DNA of 64,000 bases from NCBI RefSeq assembly GCF_041146395.1, contig NC_090989.1, positions 226,146,843-226,210,842 of the forward strand. Reading direction: 5' to 3'. The stretch comes from Eulemur rufifrons (Eukaryota > Chordata > Mammalia > Primates > Lemuridae). The position numbers and the translations under genes are program-made. The notes under the pieces were generated by a model. The model ran no database searches, was not told where the DNA came from, and saw only the letters and a list, made by a program, of their open reading frames with translations. Shown here piece by piece: positions 20,973-33,612 of the stretch; position 1 is the stretch's first letter, and each line of letters begins with the position of its first letter.

Positions 20973-21334
20973 CACTCATGATGCTCCCACGCAAAAAAGT
21001 GATCCCCCAAATCTTCATCCAATTATCCAACTTGTTTTTCCCTTGACACAGCTGTTCTGAGTAAACCATGCGGACGGAGTACTCTGAGCACAGGGTACAT
21101 CTGGAGAATGTGGGGCAAGTATTTGGGACTGTGACTGATGACAGCAGAAAATTACTTCCCACAACAAACTCAGCTGGGGAAGACCAAGTTCGAGAAGTTT
21201 TCAGGGACACCATTTCCATCAAAGATATAGGCCTAGGAATTTGGTGTTCTTAATTAACTCAGTGGTGGCACCGTGCTATGCTAAGAGGACTGGGCTTAAG
21301 ACTTGTAAGTGTCTCCACTTGGGCCATTAACCCT
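20973..21334. other. Unique non-coding sequence
   Basis: No repeat or gene recognised; the overlapping small frames near 21068-21253 and on the minus strand have no known domain. Confidence 0.4.
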
Positions 21335-21440
21335 GTTTAGTCGCTGTGAGCTTTTCAAGGATAGAGGCTGTGTTATTCATCTTCCATCCCCAGTGAATAA
21401 TAAGTGCCTGGTAAATAAAAGCTGTTAAATAAATGTATAA
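21335..21440 (+). repeat. L2 3' terminus, sense
   Basis: 'aaggatagaggctgtgttat', 'catccccagtgaataataag' and 'tgcctggtaaataaaagctg' follow the last ~100 bp of L2. Confidence 0.55.
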
Positions 21441-21784
21441 AACACATGTCCTAGATATACTAGAGCAATGCCACTTTAAATATTTCATTGATTATGTACA
21501 CTGATTTGGGCTCAGAACATTCAGAGAATTAGGTCTAAATGTGGCTGATGGGAATTTCTGGGAATTCTTAAGAGCTATTTCTTAGCAATAGTCACTATAC
21601 CAACCATTTCTCATAGTCCTTCTCAATCATTCTTTTGTTCCAGTAAAGGTAGGGTCAGGCAGAAATGAGGAATTCCCTGGCCATGAGGGAAGGAAGAATT
21701 TTATAGAGCCTAAAAAATTAGATCCTGATCTTCATATTTCAGCAACTTCAGAAGTTTTTTATCACCTAACACCATTTTAAACAG
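21441..21784. other. Unique non-coding sequence
   Basis: No gene or repeat recognised. Confidence 0.4.
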
Positions 21785-21905
21785 GCATTTGTTGAAGTCT
21801 TATTAAGTTCTATATTTATATTCAGTGCTAGGAATACAAAAATCAGTAAGACAGAACCTACAGACATGAAAATAGATAAAATTACAACACAAGTTTGACA
21901 GAGTT
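21785..21905 (-). repeat. L2 3' terminus, antisense
   Basis: 'ggcatttgttgaagtcttat', 'cagtgctaggaatacaaaaa' and 'gtaagacagaacctacag' follow the L2 3' end in reverse. Confidence 0.55.
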
Positions 21906-22290
21906 TGTATCACATGTCTTTGGCTGCAAGTAACAGAAAAGAAATAATAGCTAAAACAATAGAAAGCTTTAATCATCTCACAAATCATGAATGTCTAGAA
22001 GCAGATGATTCCAGATTAGTCCAGCAGTTCAATGATAATACCCCATGCTCTGTCTTTTGCCCTTGTCTTGTTGCCTCATGGTCACAAAATGGCTGCTGTA
22101 GCTCCAAGCACCATATTTTCATACAATTGCATTTAAGTCAGGCAGAAGAAACTTGTTGTTCCTCTTTATAGCACAAAACAAAAATCTTCTGAGGAGAACT
22201 GACCCAGAGATCGCCCCTTTGGTCTTGTTAGTCAGGACTGGGTCAGTTGTCCACTCCTGAATCAGTCATGGGATAAGGGGAATGGAATTG
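21906..22290. repeat. Old interspersed repeat, family uncertain
   Basis: 'ctttggctgcaagtaacaga', 'atgatcatcaca'-like and 'ggtcacaaaatggctgctg' blocks, ending with 'ccactcctgaatcagtcatg', recur in mammalian genomes as a medium-reiteration repeat. I recognise the pattern but not its name with certainty. The frame at 21905-22171 is not a gene. Confidence 0.5.
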
Positions 22291-23194
22291 TCATGCTTGG
22301 CATAAGCCGGTTATGCTTCATCCTCTCAGGCTGGGAGAAGGGCTCCATCTTCCTTGAGCACATTGCCACCTCCGAAAAAACTGGGATCCTATAACCTAAA
22401 GAAAAAGATGAAAAGAAGAGAAAAGAAGTTAACCAACAGTGTTTGCCACAGGGTTAAGTGTAGAGTTGTGTGAGTCAATGTACCTTATTTTCTCTAGCTT
22501 GATGCTGTGTCTTCATCTCTACATCCCTTCCCTAGCATAAGGCCAACAGCCCAAGGCTACTAGAAAACTCTGGCCTTTCCCTGACACTGCTGTGGCCTTG
22601 ACTGCCTCAGTGCAGAGAGTAAAATAAACTGTCAGGCTCAGCTCTGGCCCCTATCCTTGAGCTTTAATAACCTTAAGCTTTCACAATTCCAACCAACTTT
22701 AAAATTCAGCTTGTTTTTGTGAGTGGGAGTGTGGAATGCTGGAGGGGAAGGGTGAAACTCAGGTCAACAAATGAGATCTGAAGTGATTTTCCTTCCTCAA
22801 ACACAAGCCTCATATCAGGACTCTGAACCCAGATGGCCTTTCCTGCAAGGGAAGAAGGGGGACACATTTCGGGAAGGCCAGGGCAGCCCAGCCACGGGTG
22901 TAGCTGAATGTTGTTTCAGAGGAAGAACAAGTCAATTTTTCTCCTTAAAGAGCACTGGGTTCTCCTTTCAGGGTGTACATAAGACAGTGATAAAGGGTGA
23001 TCTGAGTTTGGGGAAGAAAGTTAAGAAGGCGATTGGAGAATTCTATGGAGAATGTGACTTTGGTCAACACATCCATAAACACTGGTTTACAAGGCCACAA
23101 TTGACACCATACTACTATGTAGAATATGATATGATCGATAATGATGTGATGTAATGTAATACAACAGTATAACAGTACAATATAATGATACCAA
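22291..23194. other. Unique non-coding sequence with an ATG-rich simple tract
   Basis: No transposon or gene is recognised. At about 23115-23190 an imperfect tract of 5-bp words (such as 'gatgtgatgtaatgtaat', then 'cagtataacagtacaat') looks like a degenerating simple repeat. It supplies the C-terminal end of the 127-codon frame at 22771-23154, which has no domain I know. Confidence 0.4.
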
Positions 23195-23400
23195 TAACTA
23201 CAATTTACTGGGCATTCACTCTGTGCTAAACACAATGCAAAGTACTTTCCTTACAGGATTACACAGAATCATACTCACAAGTAACTTTCATTATGATCCA
23301 GAGGCTAAGTAACTTGTGCAAAGTCACCCTGTTAAATAGTGGACAGGCCTCAGGATAACAGGGCTTTCTGCCTCTAGAACCCTCTCTCTACCACTTTACT
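23195..23400 (-). repeat. MIR SINE, antisense
   Basis: 'actgggcattcactctgtgc', 'caaagtactttccttacagg', 'ggctaagtaacttgtgcaaa' and 'tagaaccctctctctaccac' follow the reverse complement of MIR almost end to end. Confidence 0.75.
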
Positions 23401-25394
23401 GTCTTGTTTCCATTTGCCTCTTTCATACCAGGGTGCTAATGACTATAGTGGTAACAAGGCCAGGCAGTGACTACACACAGGGCATAGAGTATAAGTGAAA
23501 AATAACTCATTGGGAACAAATATTTAACTAGCTAGAGAAATGAAAGGAGTAACACCAAAAAGTTATTTTAAATATTCAGAGAACAAAATAGTTAAAGGTT
23601 TCTTATTTTACAGATTTCAGAAAAGAAATGCTGTACAGATAGGAATTATATAAACAGGTGAACTTCTTTCTCCATCATAGAATTCATGCAAATTTATGCA
23701 TGCATCATCAAGGTTTTGCAATTCCCTTGTGTTTGTCAGCAGTCATTCTGTAGCCTAGATAGTTCACTCATCTACTCGTTAACTCAAACGCTCCTTTATT
23801 CTTTCATTCATTCATTTACCTAGTCATCCATCAGATGTTTATTGGGTCTCTTCCATGTACTGGACGCCAAGGAGGATAATGGAAGCTTAAGAATATAGAG
23901 ATATTGTCTCCTGCCTTAAATGGGGTGGAAGTTAGTATGGTCACAGGCAATTTCCCCCATATGATCCACTTTCAACCCTCCGCTGTCTGTGAGTCGTCCT
24001 TTGCTATGGAAAGACCTCCTTTACCCCTCTGGCATGGCATTGACATTGCCATACTGCATTTCCATACTGCAGGTGCCTATCCCTGATTACTGGGAGTAGA
24101 AGGCCAGAAGATGGGATGGGGTGTGGGGAAGAGAGGACATTGACATGTTTCCTGTCTGTCTGACTGGAGCAAATTCTAGTTCAGAAACCCCCTGGGAGGT
24201 TCTGAGACTTCAATATCCTATAAGATTTTAAAGACATCGACGCTTCCAGGAACTGATCAACCCAGCTTGATCCCTTTAAGATTTCTCTAGTGCTACAGAG
24301 AAGCACTAGGCTAAGGGTAGATTAGCTGCCTGGGCAATATTCATTCTCTAATCCCATTCAAGAGCTAACCCTGCAACTGGATGCCTGAGCCACTCTCCTG
24401 ATTCTGGCATTTTGGCTCCACTCAAGGTCCTTAATGAAAGCCTCACCTCTCCAGCACATCTCCCCATACACTGGAGAACCAATGATGAGCACCATTTGGA
24501 GACAGATCTAGAATTGTCCACATTTCTATATGGCCTCTCTTAAGGCTTCTAGTACACAAAGCCTCCAAGGACTGGGAGCCCCCACCCCCACCCCATTTCC
24601 CCCTCCAAACCATCCCTTCTTTAGGAGATGTCCCTGGTCACTCACAATGGCCTGTGTCAAATGCTCCCCAGGGTGATGTCAAGTGTCCTAAGTAGGTTTC
24701 CATGTCTGAGGCAGTTGGGCTCCTCTGTAAGGGGTATCCAAGTATGATAATGTTCTGGAAAGATGTATATGGATATGATGGAAAGGTTGGTGGAATGGGG
24801 CCCAGGACATAGCCCACAACCACTACCATCAAAGCCTGGGTATTTGTTCCTGCCCATTTCTATGCCCGGATTTCCTCCTCTGCAAAATAAATAGTTAAGA
24901 CTAGATGAGGCCTCAGGTCCTACGGAGCTTGGACAGTCTATGACTTTCTAAGTACTGTAAGTGTTATCTGCTTTTGCAGTTTGCCCTGAGAACTATACAT
25001 AGAGATTTAGCACAGCCTGATGTTCGTTCAAGTGGTAAGTGTATTCAGTTTCCACAGCATATGTCTACCAAGCATAAGAATCCTGGGATCTCTGGGCTTC
25101 TGGAGTGTAAAGGGTAGAGATAGCAATCCCAGCTCAGTCCTGGGGGGAGACGCAGAGGCAATTCTGTGAAAGGATATTTTGGCCTCACGGATCCAGTCTG
25201 TGCCCTTGGTGGAGAGGACAGCTTGGAGAGGGCAGCCACATCTGAGAGCTCTGAAGCTATGCAGAATGCCCCACGGGCCCACCATCCTAAGGACCTATCA
25301 ATGGAGATTGGGGAACAGGCAGTCCCGGTGTGCATATTTGATCTTACAAATTTGGAAGCCTGTGAGACCTGGAAATGCTAATGCCCAGAGGCCG
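23401..25394. other. Mostly unique non-coding sequence with small old-repeat scraps
   Basis: No gene is recognised. An L2/MIR-like scrap lies at about 23770-23870 ('ctttcattcattcatttacc', 'cttccatgtactggacgcc') and a MIR-family tail at about 24870-24960 ('tcctctgcaaaataaatag'). A C-rich run ('cccccacccccacccc') is at about 24579-24595. Overlapping frames on both strands near 25028-25445 have no known domain. Confidence 0.4.
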
Positions 25395-25570
25395 TGCAGT
25401 ACAGTGGAAAGAGAACTGGCTTTGGAATCAGAAGTTCTGGTTTAAGTCCCAGCTCTGCCCTTTCTAGCTACGTGACTAGGAGCAGGTCTCCTAACCTTGC
25501 TGAATGTGGGTTTTCTTGGCTGTCCAATGAGAAGCATTAAGTTTTCCCTGATGACCTCATAAGGCTGGTC
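25395..25570 (+). repeat. MIR SINE, sense
   Basis: 'gtgcagtacagtggaaagag', 'ggctttggaatcagaagttc', 'agtcccagctctgcccttt' and 'tagctacgtgactaggagc' follow MIR from near its 5' end through the core. Confidence 0.8.
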
Positions 25571-25694
25571 TTTCTTGGTTACTTTTCCTGCACACAGTGT
25601 ACAAACCTCCTGGTGATGCTTTAGTCATGGTCTAACAACAATTTAGGGCAGGACAATGATAGAATTAATATTAATTTTTGTGGAGAATATAACA

Positions 25695-25875
25695 TTAGTC
25701 ATTACTGCTGTTGAGCTCTTATTATGTACCAGGCACTCTGCTAAAGACTTTGGAAACATTCTTTCATTGCCCGAGGTCACATGGCCAGTAAATCTTATGG
25801 CAAGATTCAACCCAGACATCTTTGACGCCAGAGCCAAGGTCTTAACCCCATGTGTGCTCCATTCCCCCTGACCAG
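25695..25875 (-). repeat. MIR SINE, antisense
   Basis: 'gagctcttattatgtaccag', 'gcactctgctaaagactttg', 'gaggtcacatggccagtaa' and 'cagagccaaggtcttaac' follow the reverse complement of MIR. With the sense copy at 25395-25570 it forms an inverted pair about 125 bp apart. Confidence 0.75.
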
Positions 25876-26189
25876 ACAATCAGGTTTCTTCAAGTGCTGG
25901 CGTGCAGAGAATGACAGTGAGATGTACTGGTTTGTCTACTCACGTATTAATAAATAATCAATTAAGCAATTGGTGAATCAAATCCTTGAAGCCAAACACA
26001 GCAACTTTAGAAAATCATGTTAAAAGACTTTTATGGAGCAGAGTTAAATAAATCAGTGTATGAAAAAAAAATGTGATCCTATTTTCATTAATAGTTAACC
26101 TACATTGTTTATTGCCCAATGTACAACTGTTTCTTTTCTTAGGCTTGGACCAAATAGGTATCCATCCCAACCACTCACCCAGGCAAAAA

Positions 26190-26960
26190 GAAAACAATGT
26201 ACTGAGCCCTTGTTCCGTGCCAAACACCGGGAAATGCTCACATTCAATGGTGAATGCGGTGCTTCTGCTCACAAGCATCAGTCTAACAGAAGATACTGAT
26301 GGACAAACAATTAGAGAGGAGAGTATGAAAGTCCTTTGATGGGGACATGAACAGGGTACTAAGGACAGAGAGAAAATATGCTAATCTAGTCTGAGGGAGT
26401 CAAAGAAACCTTCCCAGAAAAGATGGCAGCTAGGTTGAGTGGGAGTCAAACTGTTGGAAGGGAGGGAACAGGGATGTGGAGAGGGGGAGGGAAGGGGCAG
26501 GACATTTCAGGAAGTGGGAGCATCTTATGTGATGGATAAGAGGAAAGAGAGGTGTGACCCACTCAGGGAGCCGAGAGAATATTAACTTCTGGCTGAAGTA
26601 TAGAGTCTCAGGACAGGAGAGGAGAGAGCTGAAACACAGGCCATATCCTGCAGGGAGGGCCATGTGTGTCCTACAAAGGAGCCTGGACTCTGCTGTAATC
26701 ACACGGAGAATTAATCGAAGGGGTTCAATCCAGGGGCTGGGGAGGGGGTCATAAAGACGACTGTGTATTATAAAGATGATTCTGGCCGCAGTATAGAGAA
26801 TGGATCTGTGAGGGGCAAGGAAGGGGGGCGGCTAACAGAATACAGGACTAGTTAGAGTATCTGGAGTAATCCAGCCAAAAGATAAAAATGACTCAGCCTG
26901 GGGTCCTGGCAGTGGGAACAGAGAGAAGTATTAATAGATACTAGGACAAATGCTTAGCAC
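26190..26960 (-). repeat. Long L2 fragment, antisense
   Basis: It starts with 'ctgagcccttgttccgtgcc' and continues 'gagtcaaagaaaccttccc', 'gtgggagcatcttatgtg'-like, 'gagcctggactctgctgtaa', 'gattctggccgcagtataga' and 'gttagagtatctggagtaat', in the order of the L2 3' half read in reverse over ~770 bp. Purine bias of the plus strand is marked. Non-coding. Confidence 0.75.
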
Positions 26961-27224
26961 AGTGAGGCAGCGTGATGTAGCAATTGGATGACGGTGGGGT
27001 GAGGGAGGGCATGGTGTCAGGGACGCTGTGTCTGCTGGGCCCCACAGTCCCTGAGAATAAGGGCTGATCTGTTTTGTTCCAGGTTCTTTCCCAGTTCAGA
27101 TGGCACGGCTCTGTGTCCCCATACTTTTAATCCAGCAACCCATTCATACTTTTTGACATCCCTCATCTCTTCTTATGCCCCATATTCTCTTCCACCTCCC
27201 AGTACCTTAACGAGAGCAACGTGA
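26961..27224. other. Unclassified sequence
   Basis: No gene or clear repeat; composition is GC-balanced at 27000-27130. Confidence 0.35.
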
Positions 27225-27640
27225 ACTGTTGTTATCAAACCCAGAATTTTCAGTGGTTTAACACAAAAGAAGCTTATTTCTTGCTCATGTAAGAATCCTC
27301 CCTGGCTGGTGAGTGGCCTTCCTCCACAGGTGGGTTCAGAAAGCAGGCCTCCTTCTGTTGCGTGGCTTTGCTGTTCCCTAGGGCCTCAGAGTTTTCAGTA
27401 TCATCTGGTAGAAGGGGCAAGAGAGAGTAGAGAAAGTATCCTTATTGCTTAATAACCCCACCTGCACATTCATTAGCAAGAACTTGCCACGTGGCCATAC
27501 CTGGCTGCACAGTTACATTCCTGCCCATGTACGTGAGGTGAGGGAGCATGAAGTTTTGCTAGAAAGCTAGCCACCTCTGTCACACCCAACATGCCTGGGT
27601 TTTAAGTCATTGTCCCCTTGTCTTTATTTAGCTGCTCCTC
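27225..27640. repeat. Old interspersed repeat, family uncertain
   Basis: 'ttatttcttgctcatgtaag', 'gaacttgccacgtggccata' and 'cctggctgcacagttacatt' resemble a medium-reiteration mammalian repeat (LTR or DNA-transposon derived). The family name cannot be given with confidence. Confidence 0.45.
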
Positions 27641-27794
27641 CTACTAGCTGACACTGGAATGTTTATAAACATTTTTATTTATCTGGTTTTGATACAGAAG
27701 GAGGATGACAGTCCACCAATGCACAAACAACAGAAAGGACAATTCACAAGCTGTCCATCACATAGCAAACCCATGATTGTTTGCTGCAACTGAG

Positions 27795-27925
27795 CAGAGA
27801 GCACCTGAGAGATAGGAGATCTGGCTTCAAATTCTGGCTCCATCAATAGCGTATAGCAAGACTGAGCAAGGCACTTCACCTCTCTGGACCTCCATTTTCT
27901 TATGAATAAAATGAATGGAGTGGGC
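27795..27925 (+). repeat. MIR SINE, sense
   Basis: 'agatctggcttcaaattctg', 'gctccatcaatagcgtatag' and 'cacttcacctctctggacct' followed by 'cttatgaataaaatgaatgg' follow MIR. Confidence 0.7.
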
Positions 27926-28200
27926 TACAGCAATGTTTCTCCAAGTATGTTCTATAGAACATTTGTTCCATGAGATGCTCCATTAAAAACTTCTCTGGTC
28001 AAGTAGATGCAGGAAATACTGTGAACTTTAAACATCTCCTTGAGGATAGTCAAGCTCATAAGCATATTAAATGCTCAGGAAAGTCCTATTCTAAGGAAAT
28101 CTGTTTGACTTTCTTTAACCTGACATTTTCTAATCTTGACAGGCAAAATGTGTATATTCAAGTATTAATCTATGTTATTAAAGTGTTTTACCACTAACAA
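27926..28200. mobile_element. Possible hAT-Charlie-like DNA transposon remnant
   Basis: It begins 'cagcaatgtttctccaagta', the CAGnnntTTCTCAA-type end of hAT elements, and continues 'tccatgagatgctccattaa' and 'cttctctggtcaagtagatg', words known from MER hAT repeats. The matching inverted end on the right was not found, so length and family are uncertain. Confidence 0.35.
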
Positions 28201-28479
28201 ATGGGTGTATGGTACAGAGACACTGGATTTCAGGGAGAAGAATGAGTTCTCTAGGTAACTAAGATTCACAGTAAGGTAAAAAGAGGGAGAAACTGAGTGC
28301 TGGGGTGGGGAAGAAGATACCTTTAAGGCACCGAGAAACTATGAGGAAGATGACTCTGCACCAAGCCATTATGTCCCCTTCTGTGTGTGTGTGTGTGTCT
28401 TACAAGCTTCCTGCGACTAACCCACAGGACATCGAGCAGCTGGATAGAAGTGATGTTTATTGCTGTCCATGAGATTCTG
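28201..28479. other. Unclassified sequence with a (GT)n microsatellite
   Basis: A (GT)8-type tract lies at about 28382-28399. Nothing else is recognised. Confidence 0.5.
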
Positions 28480-29225
28480 CCTAAACCCCTCCACTGTTCC
28501 AGATGGACCCAACTCCTGTAGACAAGCTGCTAGTGTAAAGATCCTAGACATTCATAAGCCCCACAGAACAAAAATGGACTTTGTCATTTTGGAGGAGGGC
28601 ATGATAATGAAGGGAAATTTGCCTTCAGATCCAGGTGGGGCAGGTAAGGCCAGTAGGAAATTCCCTTCTGAGCTAGGGAAACGGTGGAGATCCCACCCTG
28701 TTTCTGTCTATCCAACCATAAGACATTGCAGTAGATGTTGTTTCCCCATCCTCTATTCCCACAGATCACCTCTGCTCACTTGCAGTTGTAGTGCCAGTCC
28801 CAAGAGCTGCCAGCTTCTCTCTCAACCATCTGCACCTCTCTTTTTCTAAGCCTGCAGGATTTCTTCAGAAGCTTGTTCTATGGCAAATAGACATATCCCA
28901 GAAGTGTGGGAGAGTTAATGCCTCCAGAAGCAGTCCCCAGCCAGGAGGAGATGCAAGCCATCGAATACATGCCTCAGTCTCTCTACTCCCGTGGGCAATT
29001 CTGAGCTGTATTCTAAATGTCTTTTCAAAACATCTTCAGCAGAATTGAGCTGCAATTATCTATATTGTAACTCATGTTTTACTTCACCTTTTATTGAAGT
29101 TTCTCCTTTCTGTGTCTTGCATTCCCTACTTCTCACTTGTGTTTCCTGGGATAACCACCCAAGTAAACCACCTGGACCCAAGTCTGTGTATCACAGTCTG
29201 CTATGGGAAAACCCACACTGATACA
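28480..29225 (+). mobile_element. Probable ERVL-type LTR, sense
   Basis: The right end 'accacccaagtaaaccacct', 'ggacccaagtctgtgtatc' and 'gggaaaacccacactgatac' matches the end of ERVL-class LTRs (with AATAAA decayed to 'aagtaaa'). The body, including 'agatggacccaactcctgta', is consistent but diverged. The 129-codon frame at 28460-28849 falls inside it and is not considered a gene. Left boundary uncertain. Confidence 0.5.
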
Positions 29226-29539
29226 AAACATCTTCTATGTGGCACTCCTTAGGTAGTCTCTAAAGTTCCCTCTTGCTCTAAAATTCAATGCTCACTCTCA
29301 GTGGCTGACCTTGTGCTAGTCCCCATTTCACCAAGAGTGAGAGAATGGACCACGGTCTGATTTTAGCTCCTCTTCTAATTAATTACTTAATGCTAAAAAT
29401 AGTCTTTACTGCCATGAACTATTTTTCCAGAGAAGCCCAGAGCAGTAGGGAATAGTGAGCTGGTTTCTGGGACATTTTAATAACTTCAAAGGAGGAATGC
29501 ACATATTTTATACAAATTAAACATGTCCCAATTATCTTT
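29226..29539. other. Unclassified sequence with a MIR-like tail
   Basis: 'ctctaaagttccctcttgct' near 29260 resembles the 3' tail of MIR-related SINEs. Otherwise nothing is recognised. Confidence 0.4.
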
Positions 29540-32500
29540 TATTTTTATATATAACAGCTACATTGAGCTTTAACAGTTTTATTTATATATTCATATAACA
29601 TACAGTTCACCTATTTAAAGAATAGAAGTCAATGATTTTTTAGTATGTTCACAGAGTTGTACAACCCTCACCATAATCAATTCTAGGTCATTTTCATTAC
29701 CTCCAAAATCAAAAACAAACCCATACCCCTTTGCAGTCACTCCTCATTTATCTCCAAGTTTTCAAGATTTCTGTCTCCGTAGATTTGCCTAATCTGGACA
29801 TTTCATATAAATAAAATCATATAATATGTGGTCCTTTGTGATTGGCTTCTTTCACTTAACATGATGTTTTCAAGGTTCATCCATGTTGTAGCATGTGTAA
29901 TATTCCATTCCTGTTTATGGCTGAATAGTATTCCATTGTATAGGTACACCACATTGTCTTCATTCATTCGTCAGTTGTTGGACATTTGGGTTGTTTGCAC
30001 TTTTTGGCTATTATGAATAATGCTGCTATGAACGTTCATGTACAAGTGATTGTGTAAAAATACGTTTTCATTTCTCTTGGATATATACCTAGGAGTTAAA
30101 TTGCTGGGTACTATTATAACTCCATGTTTAACCTCTTTAGAAACTGACAGACTGTTTGCCAGAATGGACTTACCATGTTATATTCCCATCAGCAGTGTAT
30201 TAGGGTTCTAACTTCATCAACACTTTTTAAAATGTCTTTTTAATTATAACCATTCTAGCGGGTATGAAGTGGTATCATGGTATCTCGTAGTTTTTATTTG
30301 CATTTCTCCAATGACAAATGGTGTCAAGTATATTTTCATGTGCTTATAGGCCATTTGTATATCTTCTTAGGAAAAATATCTATTCAAATCCTTTGGCCAT
30401 TTTTCACTGGGTTATTTTTATTTTGTTATTGAGTCATTAAGAGCTTTATATCCCATATCAGATATATGATTTGCAAAACATTTTCTGCTATTTAGTGGAT
30501 TGTGTTTTAACTTTGTTAATAGTATTCTTGGTAGCACAAAAACTTTTGATTTTGGTAAAGTCCAGTTTATCTATTTTTTCTCTCTTTGCTTGGGCTTTTA
30601 GTGTTATATCTAAGAAATCATTGTCTAATTCAAGGTCATGATGATTTATGCCTATAATTTCTTCTAAGTGTTTTGTACTTATAGCTCTTACATTTAGTCA
30701 GTTGATCCATTTTGAGTTAATTTTTGTATGTGACGTGAGGTAGGGATTTCATTTCATTCTTTTGCATATGGATACCCAGTTGTTCCAGAATCATTTGTCA
30801 AAAAGAGTATTCTTTCCTCCATTATATTGTCTTGTCACTCTTGTTGAAAATCAGTTGACCATAATGTAAGGGTAAAATCTTGACTCTAAATTCTACCCAC
30901 AGACATAAGTGTAGATCTATATGTCTATCCTTTTGGTAGTATCACACTGTCTTGAATACTGTAGCTTTGTAGTAACTTTTAAAATTGGAAAGTGAGAGTC
31001 CTCCAATTTTTTTTCTTCTTTTTCAAGATTGTTTTGGCTATTCTGGGTCCCTTCAATTTCTTGTGAATTTTAGGATCAGCATTTCAATTTCTGTGAAGAA
31101 GTCAGTTTTAATTTGATAGGGATTATGTTGAATCTGTATATCAATTTGTAGAGTATTGCCATCTTAATTCTTCCAATGCATGAACACAGGATGTCTTTCC
31201 ATTTAATTAGGATTTCTTTAATTTCTTTCAGCGGTGTTTTGTCATTTTCAGAGTATAAGTTTTATACTTGTTTTGTGAAATTTATTTCTAAGTATTTTAT
31301 TATTTTTGATATCCCTATATATGGAATTATTTTTTTAATTTTATTTTTTGGATTATTCATTGCTATTGCAGAGAAATACAGTTGATTTTTGTATATTGAT
31401 ATTACACCCCGCAACTTTGCTGAACTCATTTATTAGTTCTAATAGTTTTTAGCAGATTCTTTTGGATTTTCTATATATATGATCACATCATCTGCAAACA
31501 CATAGTCTTACTTCTTCCTTTATGATCTGATGCCTTTTGTTTCATTTTTTTATTTAATTGCTCTGGCTAGAACTTCCTGTATAATGCTGAACAGAAGTGG
31601 TGAGAATAAGACAGTTACTTTTGTGTTATTCCTGATCTTAGGGGAGAAAGCATTCAGATTTGCCCTTTTAAGGATGATGGGTTTTTCATAAGCATCCTTT
31701 TTCAGACGGAGGATGTTCTCTTCTATTCCTTGTTAGTTTTTATCAGAAAGGGTGTTTTATTTTATTAAATGCTTTTTCAGCAACTATTGAGATGATCATG
31801 TGTTTTTAAAATCATTTATTCTGTTAATATGTATATTACTTTATTTGGGGATGTTGAATTAATCATTCCTGGGTTAAATCCCACTTGGTCATGGTGTACA
31901 ACATTTGCATATCTTGGTCATGACACGTTATCTTTTTTACATGTTGCTTAATTTGGTTTGGTAAATTTTGTTGAAGATATTTATGTCTATATTCATAAAA
32001 GATATTGGCCTGTAGTTTTCTTTGCTTGTGATGTCTTTGTCCAGTTTTGGTATTAGGGTTATACTAATTTCATAAAATGGGTTGATTCTATTTTTTGGAA
32101 GAGTTTGTGAAGTATCAGTACTAACTCTTCTTTAAATGTTCAATAGAATTCACCACTGAAGCCATCTGGTCTTGGGCTTTTCCTTTAGCATAGCTTTTTA
32201 AAATTATTTTTTTACTAATTAATCTCTTTACTTTTTATAGGTTTATTCATATTTTCTATTGCTTCTTTATCACTTTTGGTAGTTTGTATCTTTCTAGGAA
32301 TTTTTTCATATTATTTAGATTATCTAATTTTTTAGCATATAATTGTTCATACTATTTTCTTACATTCTTTTTATTTCTGTAAGGTTGCTAGTTATGTCCC
32401 TTCTTTCATTCCTGACTTTAGTAACATGAGTCTTCTCTCTGTTTTTTGGTAGTAAGTTTAGCTAGAGATTTTGTTGATCTTTTAAGAACATTTTGGTTTT

Positions 32501-33612
32501 GTTGATTTTGTCTATTGTTTTTATAATCTATATTTTATTAATGTCTACTGTAATATTTATTATTTCCTTCTTTCTGCTTGTTTTACAGTTACTGTGCTCT
32601 TTTTCTTCCGGTGTCTTACAGGGTAAGGTTAGGTTGTTGATTTGAAATTTCTTTATTTACTATAGGTTATATATTTTCATCTAAGCATGACTTTGCCTGC
32701 ATCCCATACATTTTGCTCTATTGTGTCTTAATTTTTATCATTTCAAAGTATTTTCTAATTTTCCTTGTGGATTCTTCTTTGATCTATTTTGTATTTAGAA
32801 GTGTATCATTTAATGTCAATACATCTGTGAGTTCCCCAAATTTATTTCTATTATTGATTTCTAGTTCCATTCTATTGTGGGTGGAGAACATTCTTTATGT
32901 GATTTAAATCCTTTTAAATTTATTGAGACTTCTTTTATTGTTGTCTAGTATGTGGTCTATCCTGGAAAATGTCCCATGTGCACTTGTGAAGAATGTATAC
33001 TCTGTAGTTATTAGATGGTCAGGTAGAGTGTTCTATAGATGTCTGTTAGGTCTAACTAGTTTATAGTGTTGCACAACTGATTTATTTATTTGTTCATGTT
33101 CTGTTTAGTTGTTATACCATTATTGAAATTGAAGTATTAAAACCTCCAACTATTATTGTTGAATTGTCTATTTCTTCCTTCATGTTTGTAAGTTTTTGTT
33201 TCGTGAATTTTGGCTCTGTTTTTAGGTACATATATGTTTATAATTGTTATAGCTTCCTGATGAATTAACCCTTTTATCGTAATAAAATATCTCTCTTTAT
33301 CTTTGATAATATTTTCTATTTTAAAATATATCAAAATATATTTTAAAGTATATATTTGATACTAGTATAGTCACTACAGCTTTTTTATGGTTACTGTTTG
33401 CAAGATATATCTTTTTCAATCATTTTACTTCCAATCTATTTATATCTTTAAATCTAAAGTGTATCTGATGTAGGCAGCATATACTTGGGTCTTGTCTTTT
33501 TGTTCAATCTGATAATCTCTGCCTTTTGATAAAAGCATTTAATACATTCACACTTAATGTTATTGATATAGTTAGATTTAAATCTGTCATTTTACTTTTG
33601 TTTTCTATTTGC
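29540..33612 (-). mobile_element. Long old L1, antisense: 3' UTR and most of ORF2
   Basis: Read leftward it gives an L1M-type 3' UTR (29540-29800, 'catacagttcacctattt') and the ORF2 C-terminal region ('ggctgaatagtattccattg' at 29919). The reverse-transcriptase region spans about 31100-32500 ('gccatctggtcttgggcttt' reads on the other strand as the AKPKTRWL-type segment). The endonuclease region is at about 32900-33560 ('gttaggtctaactagtttat'). The element is about 4 kb and has only short open frames. Interrupted at 33613 by an LTR. Confidence 0.85.

Noticed and set aside
22771..23154. 127-codon plus-strand frame as a possible gene
   Set aside because: No recognisable domain, and the C-terminal end is read from a degenerate simple repeat (about 23115-23160).
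28460..28849. 129-codon plus-strand frame
   Set aside because: Lies within a probable ERVL-type LTR; no domain.
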